A stretch of DNA of 36,839 bases from Anaerolineae bacterium (GTDB taxonomy: Bacteria > Chloroflexota > Anaerolineae > Anaerolineales > Villigracilaceae): positions 1 to 36,839 of the forward strand of contig JABGQT010000125.1 in NCBI GenBank assembly GCA_018648685.1, given 5' to 3'. This document shows, piece by piece, positions 24,538 through 32,112 of the stretch. The translations under genes and the position numbers were made by a program. The first letter of the stretch is position 1. Each line of letters starts with the position of its first letter. Below the pieces are notes generated by a model. It searched no databases, was not told where the DNA came from, and worked only from the letters and a program-made list of their open reading frames with translations.

Positions 24538-25497
24538 TTAGGTGGACGGGAGGACTTCCTCCGCGTCAGGTGTGGATTTTGGCTGGGCAGGCTTCGAGCG
24601 GCTTTTTCCGGTCGTGATCAGGATGACTGCCCCAAGAATAACTACTGCGGCGAGAATAGTTCTACCGTTTAATGACTCTTGGGCGATCCACGTGCCGAGC
24701 AAAATCGCAATGACGGGGTTCACATAGGCATAAGTTGAAACGAGTGAAATAGGCGCGTTTTTCAGCAAATAAGCATAAGCCACAAAGCCGCCCAGCGAAC
24801 CGACAATAGAGAGATAAACCAGCCCGATCCATGATTCGCTGTGTACAGCCGCAAAGCTAAATCCGCTCCATTCGCTGCGTAAAACGCTCACAAGGAATAA
24901 ACCTGCGCTGCCGACTAACATCTCCACGCTCGTAGTCATCAGCGTAGACTCGGGCAGATCGGAACTTTTGCTATGAACCGAGCCAAAAGACCAGAGCAAA
25001 GCGGCGGCGGGAAGCGCTATCAGCCCAAGCGGATGTAATGCACCAATTTCTTGGCTCAGTTCGCCGGGTCCGATCATTAAGGCAACACCACCAAAGCCAA
25101 GTACCAAGCCAATGATCGCTCTCACGGTCGGTTTCTCGCCGCCCGGGCGCAATGATTCTATGACCACCATCCATATAGGGACGGTGCTGATAAGCAATGC
25201 CGCGATCCCCGATGGAACAAATTGCTCTGCCCATGCGACTAAACCATTCCCGCCGACGAGTAGCAGTAAACCGATGATGCCCGCATCCCGCCATTGATTG
25301 CGTGTGGGGACAGAGTCGCCTTTGGCAATGCGCCACGCATATAATGCTACGCCTGCAACGATAAAACGCATTCCCATGCTCATAAAGGGCGGCATACTCT
25401 CGACCACATAGCGAATGGCAAGATAAGTTGATCCCCAAATGAGATAGATGGCGATCAGCGCGATCCAGATGAGTGTTTTTTTGTTGAGTGTTGTCAT
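24538..25497 (-). CDS. EamA/DMT-family transporter
   Basis: A 319-residue inner-membrane protein with ten predicted helices made of two EamA repeats (YLIWGSTYLAIRYVVESMPP in the first; IGLVYLSIVGSLGGFVAYAYL read in part in the second). Members export amino acids or metabolites by proton exchange. ATG 25497 is preferred because AAGGAA lies correctly upstream; an upstream start at 25524 would add nine residues. It follows the ada-like gene on the same strand after a cruciform-like repeat. The substrate is unknown. Confidence 0.88.
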   Translation of the reverse strand: MTTLNKKTLIWIALIAIYLIWGSTYLAIRYVVESMPPFMSMGMRFIVAGVALYAWRIAKGDSVPTRNQWRDAGIIGLLLLVGGNGLVAWAEQFVPSGIAALLISTVPIWMVVIESLRPGGEKPTVRAIIGLVLGFGGVALMIGPGELSQEIGALHPLGLIALPAAALLWSFGSVHSKSSDLPESTLMTTSVEMLVGSAGLFLVSVLRSEWSGFSFAAVHSESWIGLVYLSIVGSLGGFVAYAYLLKNAPISLVSTYAYVNPVIAILLGTWIAQESLNGRTILAAVVILGAVILITTGKSRSKPAQPKSTPDAEEVLPST

Positions 25498-25515
25498 GTT
25501 TTTCCTTGTAATAAT

Positions 25516-25575
25516 GGAGTCCAAAATCTCCAGATTTTGGCTTTAGTATCCCAACGTCAGGAGACGTTGGACTCC
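25516..25575. repeat. Three-way palindromic element between ada-like and EamA genes
   Basis: An outer stem GGAGT/ACTCC (25516-25520 with 25571-25575) encloses two perfect hairpins: CCAAAATCT with AGATTTTGG (25521-25540) and CCAACGTC with GACGTTGG (25551-25570). It is intercistronic on the minus strand. Confidence 0.65.
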
Positions 25576-25583
25576 GTTACTAT

Positions 25584-26414
25584 TTACGCTTGTGCCATCT
25601 CCCAACCGAGAATGGCTTTTTTGCGCGTGCTGCCAAAGGCATATTGCCCAAATTCGCCCGTCGCGCGGATGACGCGGTGGCAGGGAATTAGCAGAGGGAC
25701 AGGGTTTTTGCCAACCGCACTACCAACGGCGCGCGATGCTTTTGGCGAGCCAATCGCGGCGGCAATGCTTTGGTAGGTGGTCACTTCTCCGGTGGGGATA
25801 CGGAGGAGCGCTTCCCAGACTTGTATCTGAAAATTGGTGCCTCGCAAGTCTAGAGTTAAGGGCGTTCCATCGTTGCTCGAAGAAAATATCTTTTCGATGA
25901 GATTCTGCGTATGGGCAGCATCCAGGATGAGAGTCGCATTTCCAAAATCTGCTTTTAGGGTGGCGAGCGCATTTTCTACATCGAAGGCGAGACGGCAAAT
26001 GCCGCGCTCGGTTGTGGCGATGAGTGCTTGCCCAAAGGGGGTGGGGTGGCTGCCATAACGGATTTTTAGCCCTGCTCCTTTGCCTTTAATCTCACCGGGG
26101 GTGAGCGCTTCGGTCTGGACAAAAAGATCGTGCAGACGACCGGCACTTGAAAGCCCGCTTTCGTAGGCGGCATCAAGCAGGCTGCTTTCTGCAAGCAGAC
26201 GTTTGGCGTTTTCTTTGGTGAGAAACTGCAAAAAACGTTTGGGGCTGATGCCAACCCAGCGTGTGAAGAGACGCTGAAAGTGATATTCGCTGAGATTGAC
26301 GCTTGCAGCGACCTCGGCGAGGGTGGGTTGGTTGCGTTGATGGCTTTCAATGAAACGGATGGCTTCTGCGACGATTTTATAATCGTTGCCTGCCTGGGTG
26401 AAATTCAGGGTCAT
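25584..26414 (-). CDS. Ada-like AraC regulator fused to O6-methylguanine-DNA methyltransferase
   Basis: A 276-residue two-domain protein. An AraC-type DNA-binding domain (~10-115; LAEVAASVNLSEYHFQRLF, YESGLSSAGRLHDLF) is followed by a methyltransferase domain (~118-276). The alkyl-acceptor Cys245 lies in LLIPCHRVI, with GEVTTYQSIA and SRAVGSAVGKNP upstream. It repairs O6-methylguanine by irreversible transfer to Cys245. The N-terminal zinc/methyl-phosphotriester sensor of E. coli Ada is missing, so activation by phosphotriester methylation is not expected. AAGGAGG precedes ATG 26414. A palindrome ATACT-N3-AGTAT overlaps its likely -10 region. Confidence 0.92.
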   Translation of the reverse strand: MTLNFTQAGNDYKIVAEAIRFIESHQRNQPTLAEVAASVNLSEYHFQRLFTRWVGISPKRFLQFLTKENAKRLLAESSLLDAAYESGLSSAGRLHDLFVQTEALTPGEIKGKGAGLKIRYGSHPTPFGQALIATTERGICRLAFDVENALATLKADFGNATLILDAAHTQNLIEKIFSSSNDGTPLTLDLRGTNFQIQVWEALLRIPTGEVTTYQSIAAAIGSPKASRAVGSAVGKNPVPLLIPCHRVIRATGEFGQYAFGSTRKKAILGWEMAQA

Positions 26415-26533
26415 GAAGACCTCCTTGGAGAAAAAATGGATACTCCAAGTATAGGTTTTGCCCCGTAAAAAGCGACCCGTTTCTTGCGGACTTGATTTTT
26501 TGCTTTCATTTTCTTTCCTTTCAATAGTTAAAG

Positions 26534-26563
26534 AAAAAAGGTATGCCTATACAGGCATACCTT
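26534..26563 (-). terminator. Intrinsic terminator of the candidate ncRNA
   Basis: A perfect 11-bp stem (26563-26553 with 26548-26538), a 4-nt loop and a T6 tract on the minus strand. Confidence 0.9.
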
Positions 26564-27082
26564 AAGCAAACGAAGTCCGTTTAAATAAAGATGCCCTTCC
26601 AATAAATACAAACAGGAGTTTTCACCTGTACCACTGTATTTTCCTTGTGGCGCACGTTACCGCACGCTTTTCAGAGCATACTTTCTTTGGAAGGGAGAAG
26701 GGAGTTTGTGATCAAACTCCAAAGGCATCCGCTGATCTATCCGATTTTTTCCTGCATTTGCAGGATTAGCGCGTCCCTCGCGGGACGGAACCTTCACCTC
26801 GTAATCCCATGGTTTCGCGTTTGTCGAAACACGGGACCCAGCCGCTGGTTCTCCGTTATTCAGTTGTTAAACCCGATAAAGGGTAACCCCGCCGAAGCCG
26901 TGTGCCGCTATGTTTTGAACCTGCTTTCACAGGTGGGTCCTTACCGCAGAACTTTCGCCTTGGCTCAGGCCTATCGCGTAATCTCTGAGAGATCAGAACC
27001 CTTCATACAATTGTTGGTACAAAACTTTGAGTGCGACATCACCTGCATAGCAGGGTTAAGCACTTTATACCATAAAGTTTTG
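26534..27082 (-). ncRNA. Candidate large structured non-coding RNA (about 550 nt), family unknown
   Basis: There is no minus-strand ORF here, but there is a dense series of helices. On the minus strand: CAAAACTTT/AAAGTTTTG (27082-27074 with 27028-27020) enclosing AGTGC/GCACT and CCTGC/GCAGG. Next come ATCTC/GAGAT (26993-26981) and ACCTG/CAGGT with a GAAA loop (26934-26919). A C-UUCG-G loop lies near 26895. A 12-bp stem with one bulge spans 26836-26805, and CGTCCC/GGGACG with a GCGA loop spans 26787-26772. GGAGTTTG/CAAACTCC (26720-26701) and AAATACA/TGTATTT (26641-26604) follow. A long-range 9-bp helix joins 26729-26721 to 26598-26590. The GNRA and UUCG loops exist only on this strand. It ends in an intrinsic terminator. 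It does not show RNase P, tmRNA, SRP or rRNA signatures. No promoter is recognised. Confidence 0.6.
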
Positions 27083-27216
27083 GGGCTGGGTAGGGAATTC
27101 TGAGAATCCAGTTGATAATTTTGTTTGGATGAAAATACAGAGGCTACAAAAGTCTCCTGGATGTGGTCTGTACCGAAAATCCACGCTAGAGTGCGCTGAG
27201 TGGAAAGGGATATTTT

Positions 27217-27558
27217 CTACACAAGCTTTTTTGCATAGCTTTCTTTGTCTATTTCACAGATTTCAACCGTTAATGAAGTCGAAGATAAACTGAGTTTTTC
27301 GAGTTCTGACAAAACAGCATTTGACAAAATGGCTCGTTGCTCTTCACTACGCCCAGCTAAAATTCTAACCGTGACGTGGATAAAATTAAGTTTTGTACTC
27401 CCCACTTGATAATCTTTAAAGGAAAGGATTCTGGTCTTTATATCTTTTTCTCGAAAAAGCCCAGCTTCGAAAGCTCCCTGATGCACAGCTATAATTAATT
27501 TCGCGGGAGAAATTGAATTTCCCAATTCTTTTGAGTGTTCGATAATACAATGGGGCAT
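27217..27558 (-). CDS. Tautomerase-superfamily protein (5-carboxymethyl-2-hydroxymuconate isomerase-like)
   Basis: A 113-residue protein. ATG 27558 is chosen because AGGAG lies just upstream and translation then begins Met-Pro (MPHCIIEHSKEL), the catalytic N-terminal proline of the tautomerase fold. The pattern resembles HpaF/CHMI, which isomerises 5-carboxymethyl-2-hydroxymuconate in homoprotocatechuate degradation. No other genes of that pathway are in the window, so the true substrate may differ. It follows asnS on the same strand, with a palindromic repeat between. Confidence 0.75.
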   Translation of the reverse strand: MPHCIIEHSKELGNSISPAKLIIAVHQGAFEAGLFREKDIKTRILSFKDYQVGSTKLNFIHVTVRILAGRSEEQRAILSNAVLSELEKLSLSSTSLTVEICEIDKESYAKKLV

Positions 27559-27577
27559 GAATTTTCTCCTAAAATAA

Positions 27578-27606
27578 GTAGGGGCGGGTCTGAGACCCAC
27601 CCCTAC
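27578..27606. repeat. Palindromic element at the asnS stop codon
   Basis: GTAGGGGCGGGTCT-G-AGACCCACCCCTAC, 14-bp arms with one mismatch. On the minus strand it begins within ten bases of the asnS stop and shares the sequence TAATTTATCGTA (stop codon included) with the copy at 28969-28997. Confidence 0.8.
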
Positions 27607-27615
27607 TACGATAAA

Positions 27616-28956
27616 TTAAGGATAAACCCTCTTTATCGTCCTCGGGAAGGGTATCGTCTCCCGAATATGATCTGTGCCACAGATCCAGGCGACGGTGCGT
27701 TCGATGCCCATCCCGAAGCCTGAGTGCGGAACGGAGCCGTATTTGCGCAGCTCGAGATACCATTTGAAGGATTCTTCGGGCAGCCCGTGTTCGTGGAGGC
27801 GTTGGAGGAGCAGGTCAGGGTCAGACATACGTTCGGAACCGCCGGTGATCTCGCCGTAGCCTTCGGGAGCGAGCAAGTCTACACTTTTGCAGGCTTCAGG
27901 GCGACCGGGCATCGGTTCCATGTAGAAGGCTTTGACTTGGGTGGGGTAGCCATAAACGAAGAGGGGTTTGTCGAATTGTTGGGTCAGGACTGTTTCGTGG
28001 CGTGCGCCAAAGTCCATGCCCCATTCGATCTCGAGGAAGGCTTTTTCTTCGGGATCTTCTGTTTGAGCCTGAATTTCTTTAATCATCTCGACGGCTTTAT
28101 CGTAAGTGATGCGGGGGAATTCTCCATTCACTTTTTCGAGGGCAGAGATGTCTCGTCCCAGTGATTCGAGTTCGGGGCGATTCTTTTCAAGCACTTTTTT
28201 GACGATATGACTGACAAATTGCTCTTCGACATTCATCAACTCGTCGAGGTCGCAGAAAGCCATTTCGGGTTCGACCATCCAGAACTCGGTCAGGTGACGG
28301 CGGGTTTTGGATTTCTCGGCACGGAAGGTAGGACCAAAACAGTAGACCTTGCCAAAGGCGAAGATATTGGCTTCGTTATATAGCTGTCCGGTTTGCGCGA
28401 GATAAGCTTTGCCTTCGTCGAAATATTCGGTTTCAAAAAGCGTTGTGGTTCCTTCGGCTGCAGCGGGGGTCAGGATGGGGGTGTCTACCAGGGTGAAACC
28501 GTTATCATCGAGCCATTCACGGATGGCGGAGATTACCGTCGCACGGATGCGCAAAATTGCCCATTGGCTGGGCATTCGCAGCCAGAAGTGGCGGTTATCC
28601 AGCGCAAAGTCGGCACCATGTTCTTTTAACGCCATCGGATAATCGTCGGCGGCTGATTGGATGATGCTGAGGGCGCTGATCCCCAGTTCGTAGCCGCCGG
28701 GCAAGCCCGGGGCACGGTCGTCTTTCCGTACGGTTCCTGTGATGACGACCGATGATTCTTGCGGAATCCGCTTGATGGTTTCGAAGACTTCCTCGTCCAA
28801 ATCCCCTTTAAAAGCAACACATTGTGCAAAACCCGAGCCATCACGGAGGAGCAAAAATGAGAGTTTGCCCTTGCCCGTGCGCTTATAAACCCATCCCTGG
28901 ATGGTGACTTCCTCGCCCTCGTGGGCGTGAAGGTCTTTGATTCTGGTAATTGTCAT
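27616..28956 (-). CDS. asnS: Asparagine--tRNA ligase
   Basis: A 446-residue class IIb synthetase that charges tRNA-Asn. It has an N-terminal OB-fold anticodon-binding domain (~1-110), then the catalytic core with motif 2 FGPTFRAEKSKTRRHLTEF and motif 3 GFGMGIERTVAWICG. The ATP and asparagine pocket lies around QTGQLYNE and FWMVEPEMAF. It is downstream of aspS (47 nt gap with a palindromic repeat), so both probably share the Asn-rich leader and promoter at 30980-31091. Confidence 0.96.
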   Translation of the reverse strand: MTITRIKDLHAHEGEEVTIQGWVYKRTGKGKLSFLLLRDGSGFAQCVAFKGDLDEEVFETIKRIPQESSVVITGTVRKDDRAPGLPGGYELGISALSIIQSAADDYPMALKEHGADFALDNRHFWLRMPSQWAILRIRATVISAIREWLDDNGFTLVDTPILTPAAAEGTTTLFETEYFDEGKAYLAQTGQLYNEANIFAFGKVYCFGPTFRAEKSKTRRHLTEFWMVEPEMAFCDLDELMNVEEQFVSHIVKKVLEKNRPELESLGRDISALEKVNGEFPRITYDKAVEMIKEIQAQTEDPEEKAFLEIEWGMDFGARHETVLTQQFDKPLFVYGYPTQVKAFYMEPMPGRPEACKSVDLLAPEGYGEITGGSERMSDPDLLLQRLHEHGLPEESFKWYLELRKYGSVPHSGFGMGIERTVAWICGTDHIRETIPFPRTIKRVYP

Positions 28957-28968
28957 AATTTCCTCGCT

Positions 28969-28997
28969 GTAGGGGTGGGTCTAAGACCCACCCCTAC
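28969..28997. repeat. Palindromic element at the aspS stop codon
   Basis: A perfect 14-bp inverted repeat with a one-base loop, the same element as at 27578-27606. It lies between aspS and asnS, directly against the aspS stop codon. Confidence 0.8.
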
Positions 28998-29003
28998 GAT
29001 AAA

Positions 29004-30770
29004 TTATTCTTTGATGTCAATATGTAATTCTACCAGTTGCTGATCTTCCACTGGCGAGGGGGCATCCCCCATTACGTCGCGGGCGTTTTGGTTTTTCGGG
29101 AAGGCAATTACTTCACGAATATTGGGGGCGTCGGCGAGGAGCATCACGAGGCGATCCATGCCGATGGCGATGCCGCCGTGCGGGGGCGCGCCATAAGTGA
29201 AGGCTTCGAGCATGTGTCCGAAACGCTCTTTTGCCACATCGGGGTCGAGACCGATCAGCTTGAAAACCTGCTCCTGCAACTCACCGTTATGAATACGGAT
29301 AGAGCCGCCGCCGATCTCGTAATTATTCAGCACAAGGTCATATTGCTGCCCACGCACCTTCGCCGTGTCACTCTCGAGCATGGGAATATCTTCGACCATC
29401 GGGGAGGTGAAAAGGTGATGGGATGGGTCCCAGCGCTCTTCGTTTTTGTTCCAGAAAACAAAGGGGAATTCGGTCACCCAGCAGAAGCCGAGGACCTTGG
29501 GATCACGCAGATTTAGGAGGTCGGCGACATGCACACGCAATTTCCCGAGCGCATCGAACGTGGTTTCGGCTTGGTCGGCGACAAAGAGCAGAAGATCGCC
29601 ACTTTGGGCATCTAGCCGTTTAATGAGCGCATCCTGAACATCTTCCGTTAAGAATTTTGCAAAAGATGAACGCATCTGTCCATCGCTGGTGAGCGCAATA
29701 TAAGCAAGACCTTTCGCCTTGCTATTTTCTTTAACATAAGCCGTGAGCGCATCAATCTTCTTGCGGGAGTAATCGCCCAAACCTTTGGCGTTGATAGCAC
29801 GGACTTCACCGCCAGAAGCAATTGCGCCTTCAAAAACGCCAAAGCCACATTCAGCAACAATATCGCCAACGTTGACAAGCTCCAGCCCAAAGCGGATGTC
29901 GGGATTGTCTTTACCGAAGCGTTCCATTGATTCTTGATAAGTAATGCGAGGCCAGGGCGTTTGGAAAACTTTCTTTTCGGGAGTCACTTTCTCAACCAAA
30001 GCCGTGAACATGCCCTCGGCGAGAGAGATCACATCGTCACGCTCGACGAAAGACATCTCAAGGTCAAGCTGCGTGAACTCAGGCTGACGGTCGCCACGCT
30101 GATCTTCATCACGGAAACAGCGAGCGATCTGGAAATAACGCTCCACGCTGGCGACCATGAGCATCTGCTTCAACTGCTGCGGCGATTGCGGCAACGCATA
30201 AAACTGCCCGGGATGCACACGGGAGGGGACGAGATAATCTCGTGCGCCTTCGGGCGTGGTCTTGAAGAGAATGGGGGTCTCCACTTCAAGAAAGCGGTCT
30301 TCATCGAGATAGTCTCGGATGAACTTCGTCGTTTTGTGACGCAATTCGATATTGTGGCGCATGGTCTCACGGCGCAGATCAAGATAACGGTATTTCAGAC
30401 GGAGGTGCTCATCTACTTCTTCATCTTTGTTGATGAGGATAGGCAGCATTTTGGCTTTATTCAAAACCTTGACTTCTTTCACATCCACTTCGATCTCGCC
30501 TGTGCAAAGGTTGGGATTTTCAGCGCCTTCGACGCGCTTGCGGACTTCACCCGTCACCTGCAAGACCCACTCAGAACGAGCGGCCTTCAGCGGAGCGAGA
30601 TCGGCATTCACTTCGACGTTCCCAACGATCTGGGTCATCCCGAAACGGTCGCGCAAGTCAATAAAGGTCACACCGCCGTGATTACGAAAATTATGTACCC
30701 AGCCAGCGAGCGTGATCGTCTCGCCGATATGAGATGGGCGTAATTCGCCGCAAGAATGAGTTTTGTACAT
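29004..30770 (-). CDS. aspS: Aspartate--tRNA ligase, bacterial type
   Basis: A 588-residue class IIb synthetase. It has an OB-fold anticodon-binding domain (~1-105), motif 1 around [18 protein letters not shown], motif 2 [20 protein letters not shown], the bacterial GAD insertion (~285-410) and motif 3 [13 protein letters not shown]. The length is that of bacterial AspRS. Because asnS lies next to it, Asn-tRNA can be made directly and a transamidation route is not required, though tRNA specificity cannot be read from sequence. GGAGG precedes ATG 30770. The leader (30771-31076) holds a leader ORF and hairpins. Confidence 0.97.
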   Translation of the reverse strand: MYKTHSCGELRPSHIGETITLAGWVHNFRNHGGVTFIDLRDRFGMTQIVGNVEVNADLAPLKAARSEWVLQVTGEVRKRVEGAENPNLCTGEIEVDVKEVKVLNKAKMLPILINKDEEVDEHLRLKYRYLDLRRETMRHNIELRHKTTKFIRDYLDEDRFLEVETPILFKTTPEGARDYLVPSRVHPGQFYALPQSPQQLKQMLMVASVERYFQIARCFRDEDQRGDRQPEFTQLDLEMSFVERDDVISLAEGMFTALVEKVTPEKKVFQTPWPRITYQESMERFGKDNPDIRFGLELVNVGDIVAECGFGVFEGAIASGGEVRAINAKGLGDYSRKKIDALTAYVKENSKAKGLAYIALTSDGQMRSSFAKFLTEDVQDALIKRLDAQSGDLLLFVADQAETTFDALGKLRVHVADLLNLRDPKVLGFCWVTEFPFVFWNKNEERWDPSHHLFTSPMVEDIPMLESDTAKVRGQQYDLVLNNYEIGGGSIRIHNGELQEQVFKLIGLDPDVAKERFGHMLEAFTYGAPPHGGIAIGMDRLVMLLADAPNIREVIAFPKNQNARDVMGDAPSPVEDQQLVELHIDIKE

Positions 30771-30790
30771 GAGTTCCTCCGATATTTAGC

Positions 30791-30891
30791 TCACCACAGA
30801 GACACAAAGGGCACAAAGTTTTTTCTTTGTGGACACAGAGAAAACCTTTGTGAACTCTGTGACGCCTGTGCCCTTCAGGGCATTGTGGTGA
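30791..30891. repeat. Branched palindromic element in the aspS leader
   Basis: The ends TCACCACA (30791-30798) and TGTGGTGA (30884-30891) pair. Inside are CACAAAG/CTTTGTG, CTCTGTG/CACAGAG and GCCC-TGAA-GGGC. The sequence style is that of dispersed CACAGAGACACA-type intergenic repeats. It lies between the attenuator hairpin and aspS. Confidence 0.6.
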
Positions 30892-30907
30892 AAATAGTCC
30901 TTATAAT

Positions 30908-30941
30908 GAAAATCGCCCTTAGCTTTCTCAGCTTTGGGCGA
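30908..30941 (-). terminator. Attenuator-like terminator hairpin upstream of aspS
   Basis: On the minus strand TCGCCC (30941-30936) pairs with GGGCGA (30918-30913), and an inner AGCT/AGCT stem follows a 2x2 mismatch. TTTT comes after. The 5' arm can instead pair with an identical GGGCGA at 30988-30983, the last sense codons of the leader ORF. The U tract is short. Confidence 0.6.
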
Positions 30942-30979
30942 AGGGTGTCTCGAAAATGAATTCGTTACTCAGGCAAGTT

Positions 30980-31063
30980 TTATCGCCCGTCCCATCGCCA
31001 GATGGTCGAATTATCATTATCGTTATTATTATTGTTGTTGTAGACGTTGTTTTTGAAGGTCAT
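30980..31063 (-). CDS. Asn-rich leader peptide of the aspS-asnS operon
   Basis: A 27-codon ORF with ATG at 31063, a Shine-Dalgarno TTGGAGC five bases upstream and stop at 30980-30982. Ten of 27 residues are Asn and three are Asp. The core is NNNNNNDNDN (codons 9-18) and it ends WRWDGR. It starts about 13 nt after the predicted transcription start and is followed by a terminator-like hairpin. A peptide this rich in the amino acids of the two downstream synthetases is the hallmark of ribosome-mediated attenuation, as in pheM-pheST of E. coli. Translation is inferred, not shown. Confidence 0.75.
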   Translation of the reverse strand: MTFKNNVYNNNNNNDNDNSTIWRWDGR

Positions 31064-31082
31064 TTTTGCTCCAATGGGCGGT

Positions 31083-31091
31083 ATTATAGCA
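31083..31091 (-). promoter_or_regulatory. Extended -10 promoter for the aspS-asnS leader
   Basis: On the minus strand TGC-TATAAT (31091-31083), a consensus extended -10. The -35 is weak (TTCTCT near 31111-31106). The predicted start near 31076 gives a ~13-nt untranslated stretch before the leader ORF. Confidence 0.7.
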
Positions 31092-31125
31092 CAAGGTTAG
31101 GGAGAAGAGAACACAGATTGATCAT

Positions 31126-31896
31126 TTAATCCAGTTCTACGCAATTTCGCCCCTTGGCTTTCGCCCTGTACAATGCAAGATCGGCGCGATTATAGATTGC
31201 ATCAACATCTTCACCCGGTAAAATTTCAGCAACACCGATACTGATCGTAATTTGGATCTCTATTTCTTGAGACCCCATTTCGCTTTTGCTCACAGTTTCT
31301 CGAATACGCTCAGCCATAACTTTTGCCTCTTCTTTTTTTGCTTCGGGCAGCAATATACTAAACTCCTCACCACCTGTGCGAGCGACAATATCTTGTTCTC
31401 TGGCAGTTTCTTGCAAAATCTTTGCAAGCTTTTGCAAGACTACATCCCCTCTAGAGTGGCCAAAGGAGTCGTTAACTTTTTTGAAGTGGTCAATATCCAT
31501 TAAAAGCAATGAAAATGGCCTTTGCTGACGCTCATACCGCGATATTTCTTTTTTCATGCTTAGGAAATAGCTGCGCCTATTGAAAAGCCCTGTCAAACTA
31601 TCGGTGTTTGCCTGTTTTCTTAATTTTTTCTGCGCATTTAGTAGCCTTCGATTTACGTTTTCCATATCTGCTTTTGTTTTAGAAACGAGAAAGTTTTGAT
31701 AAAAAATGATCGAAGACGCTAATAGAGAAGCAATCCCAGAGATGAGCGTAGTACCGATAATATCTGATGACGCAAGGGGTGGAGAATAGAGCGTCTCAAA
31801 AATATAGACAAGGATATTTGAGAAGATGATGCTGACAAGGGTGGTGATGAAGATTGCTTTGATGAGCTCCCACTTGGTGTTGATCTCAATTTTCAT
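31126..31896 (-). CDS. Membrane-bound diguanylate cyclase (GGDEF)
   Basis: A 256-residue protein that makes cyclic di-GMP from two GTP. It has two N-terminal membrane helices (about 11-33 and 46-67), a short coiled-coil linker (~75-96) and a GGDEF domain (~97-254). The active-site motif is GGEEF (175-179). The product-inhibition site RxxD (R166-D169) sits five residues before it, so feedback inhibition is expected. There is no recognisable sensor domain, so any signal would be sensed within or near the membrane. No effector or phosphodiesterase is adjacent. Confidence 0.93.
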   Translation of the reverse strand: MKIEINTKWELIKAIFITTLVSIIFSNILVYIFETLYSPPLASSDIIGTTLISGIASLLASSIIFYQNFLVSKTKADMENVNRRLLNAQKKLRKQANTDSLTGLFNRRSYFLSMKKEISRYERQQRPFSLLLMDIDHFKKVNDSFGHSRGDVVLQKLAKILQETAREQDIVARTGGEEFSILLPEAKKEEAKVMAERIRETVSKSEMGSQEIEIQITISIGVAEILPGEDVDAIYNRADLALYRAKAKGRNCVELD

Positions 31897-32112
31897 AATC
31901 CAATTGTACTTTGATTTGTAAATAAAGGTCTATTCCGCACGGAATTTGAAATGCTTTCCGTTATTTTTGCCTCCGCTTGACCTCCCAGGGTAGCTTTTCC
32001 CATTGCCTTTTCTCGATCTGAAAATATACAAGAAAAAATATAGTAAAGGGTATAACAAAATGGTAAGATAGTTATATCTTCTTTGTCCCCCTGTTTTTCA
32101 TAAGGAGCGCAA
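31897..32112. other. Divergent intergenic region, no gene seen
   Basis: The gap between the cyclase and the 713-residue protein gene. It is AT-rich near its right end, with a small hairpin AAGATA-N4-TATCTT (about 32066-32081). No convincing promoter pair is seen, but AAGGAG at 32102-32107 is a good ribosome site for ATG 32113. Confidence 0.4.

Noticed and set aside
26534-27082. RNase P RNA, tmRNA, SRP RNA or group II intron
   Set aside because: No GAGGAAAGUCC core, no tRNA-like end with CCA, no SRP core motif, no domain V-like hairpin. A profile search is still needed to exclude divergent members.
26645-27103. Plus-strand 152-codon open frame in the gene-free region
   Set aside because: Cys/Arg-rich composition, no ribosome site, and it runs antisense to dense RNA hairpins whose loops and terminator favour the minus strand.
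27724-28164. 146-codon plus-strand frame opposite asnS
   Set aside because: Antisense to conserved catalytic-domain codons of asnS; no ribosome site.
29934-30743. Long plus-strand frame (269 codons) opposite aspS
   Set aside because: Lies wholly antisense to a well-conserved aspartyl-tRNA synthetase; a frame shadow.
30771-31076. T-box riboswitch upstream of aspS
   Set aside because: No conserved T-box antiterminator sequence (GGTGGNACC-type) is present; the leader-ORF attenuator explains the layout better.
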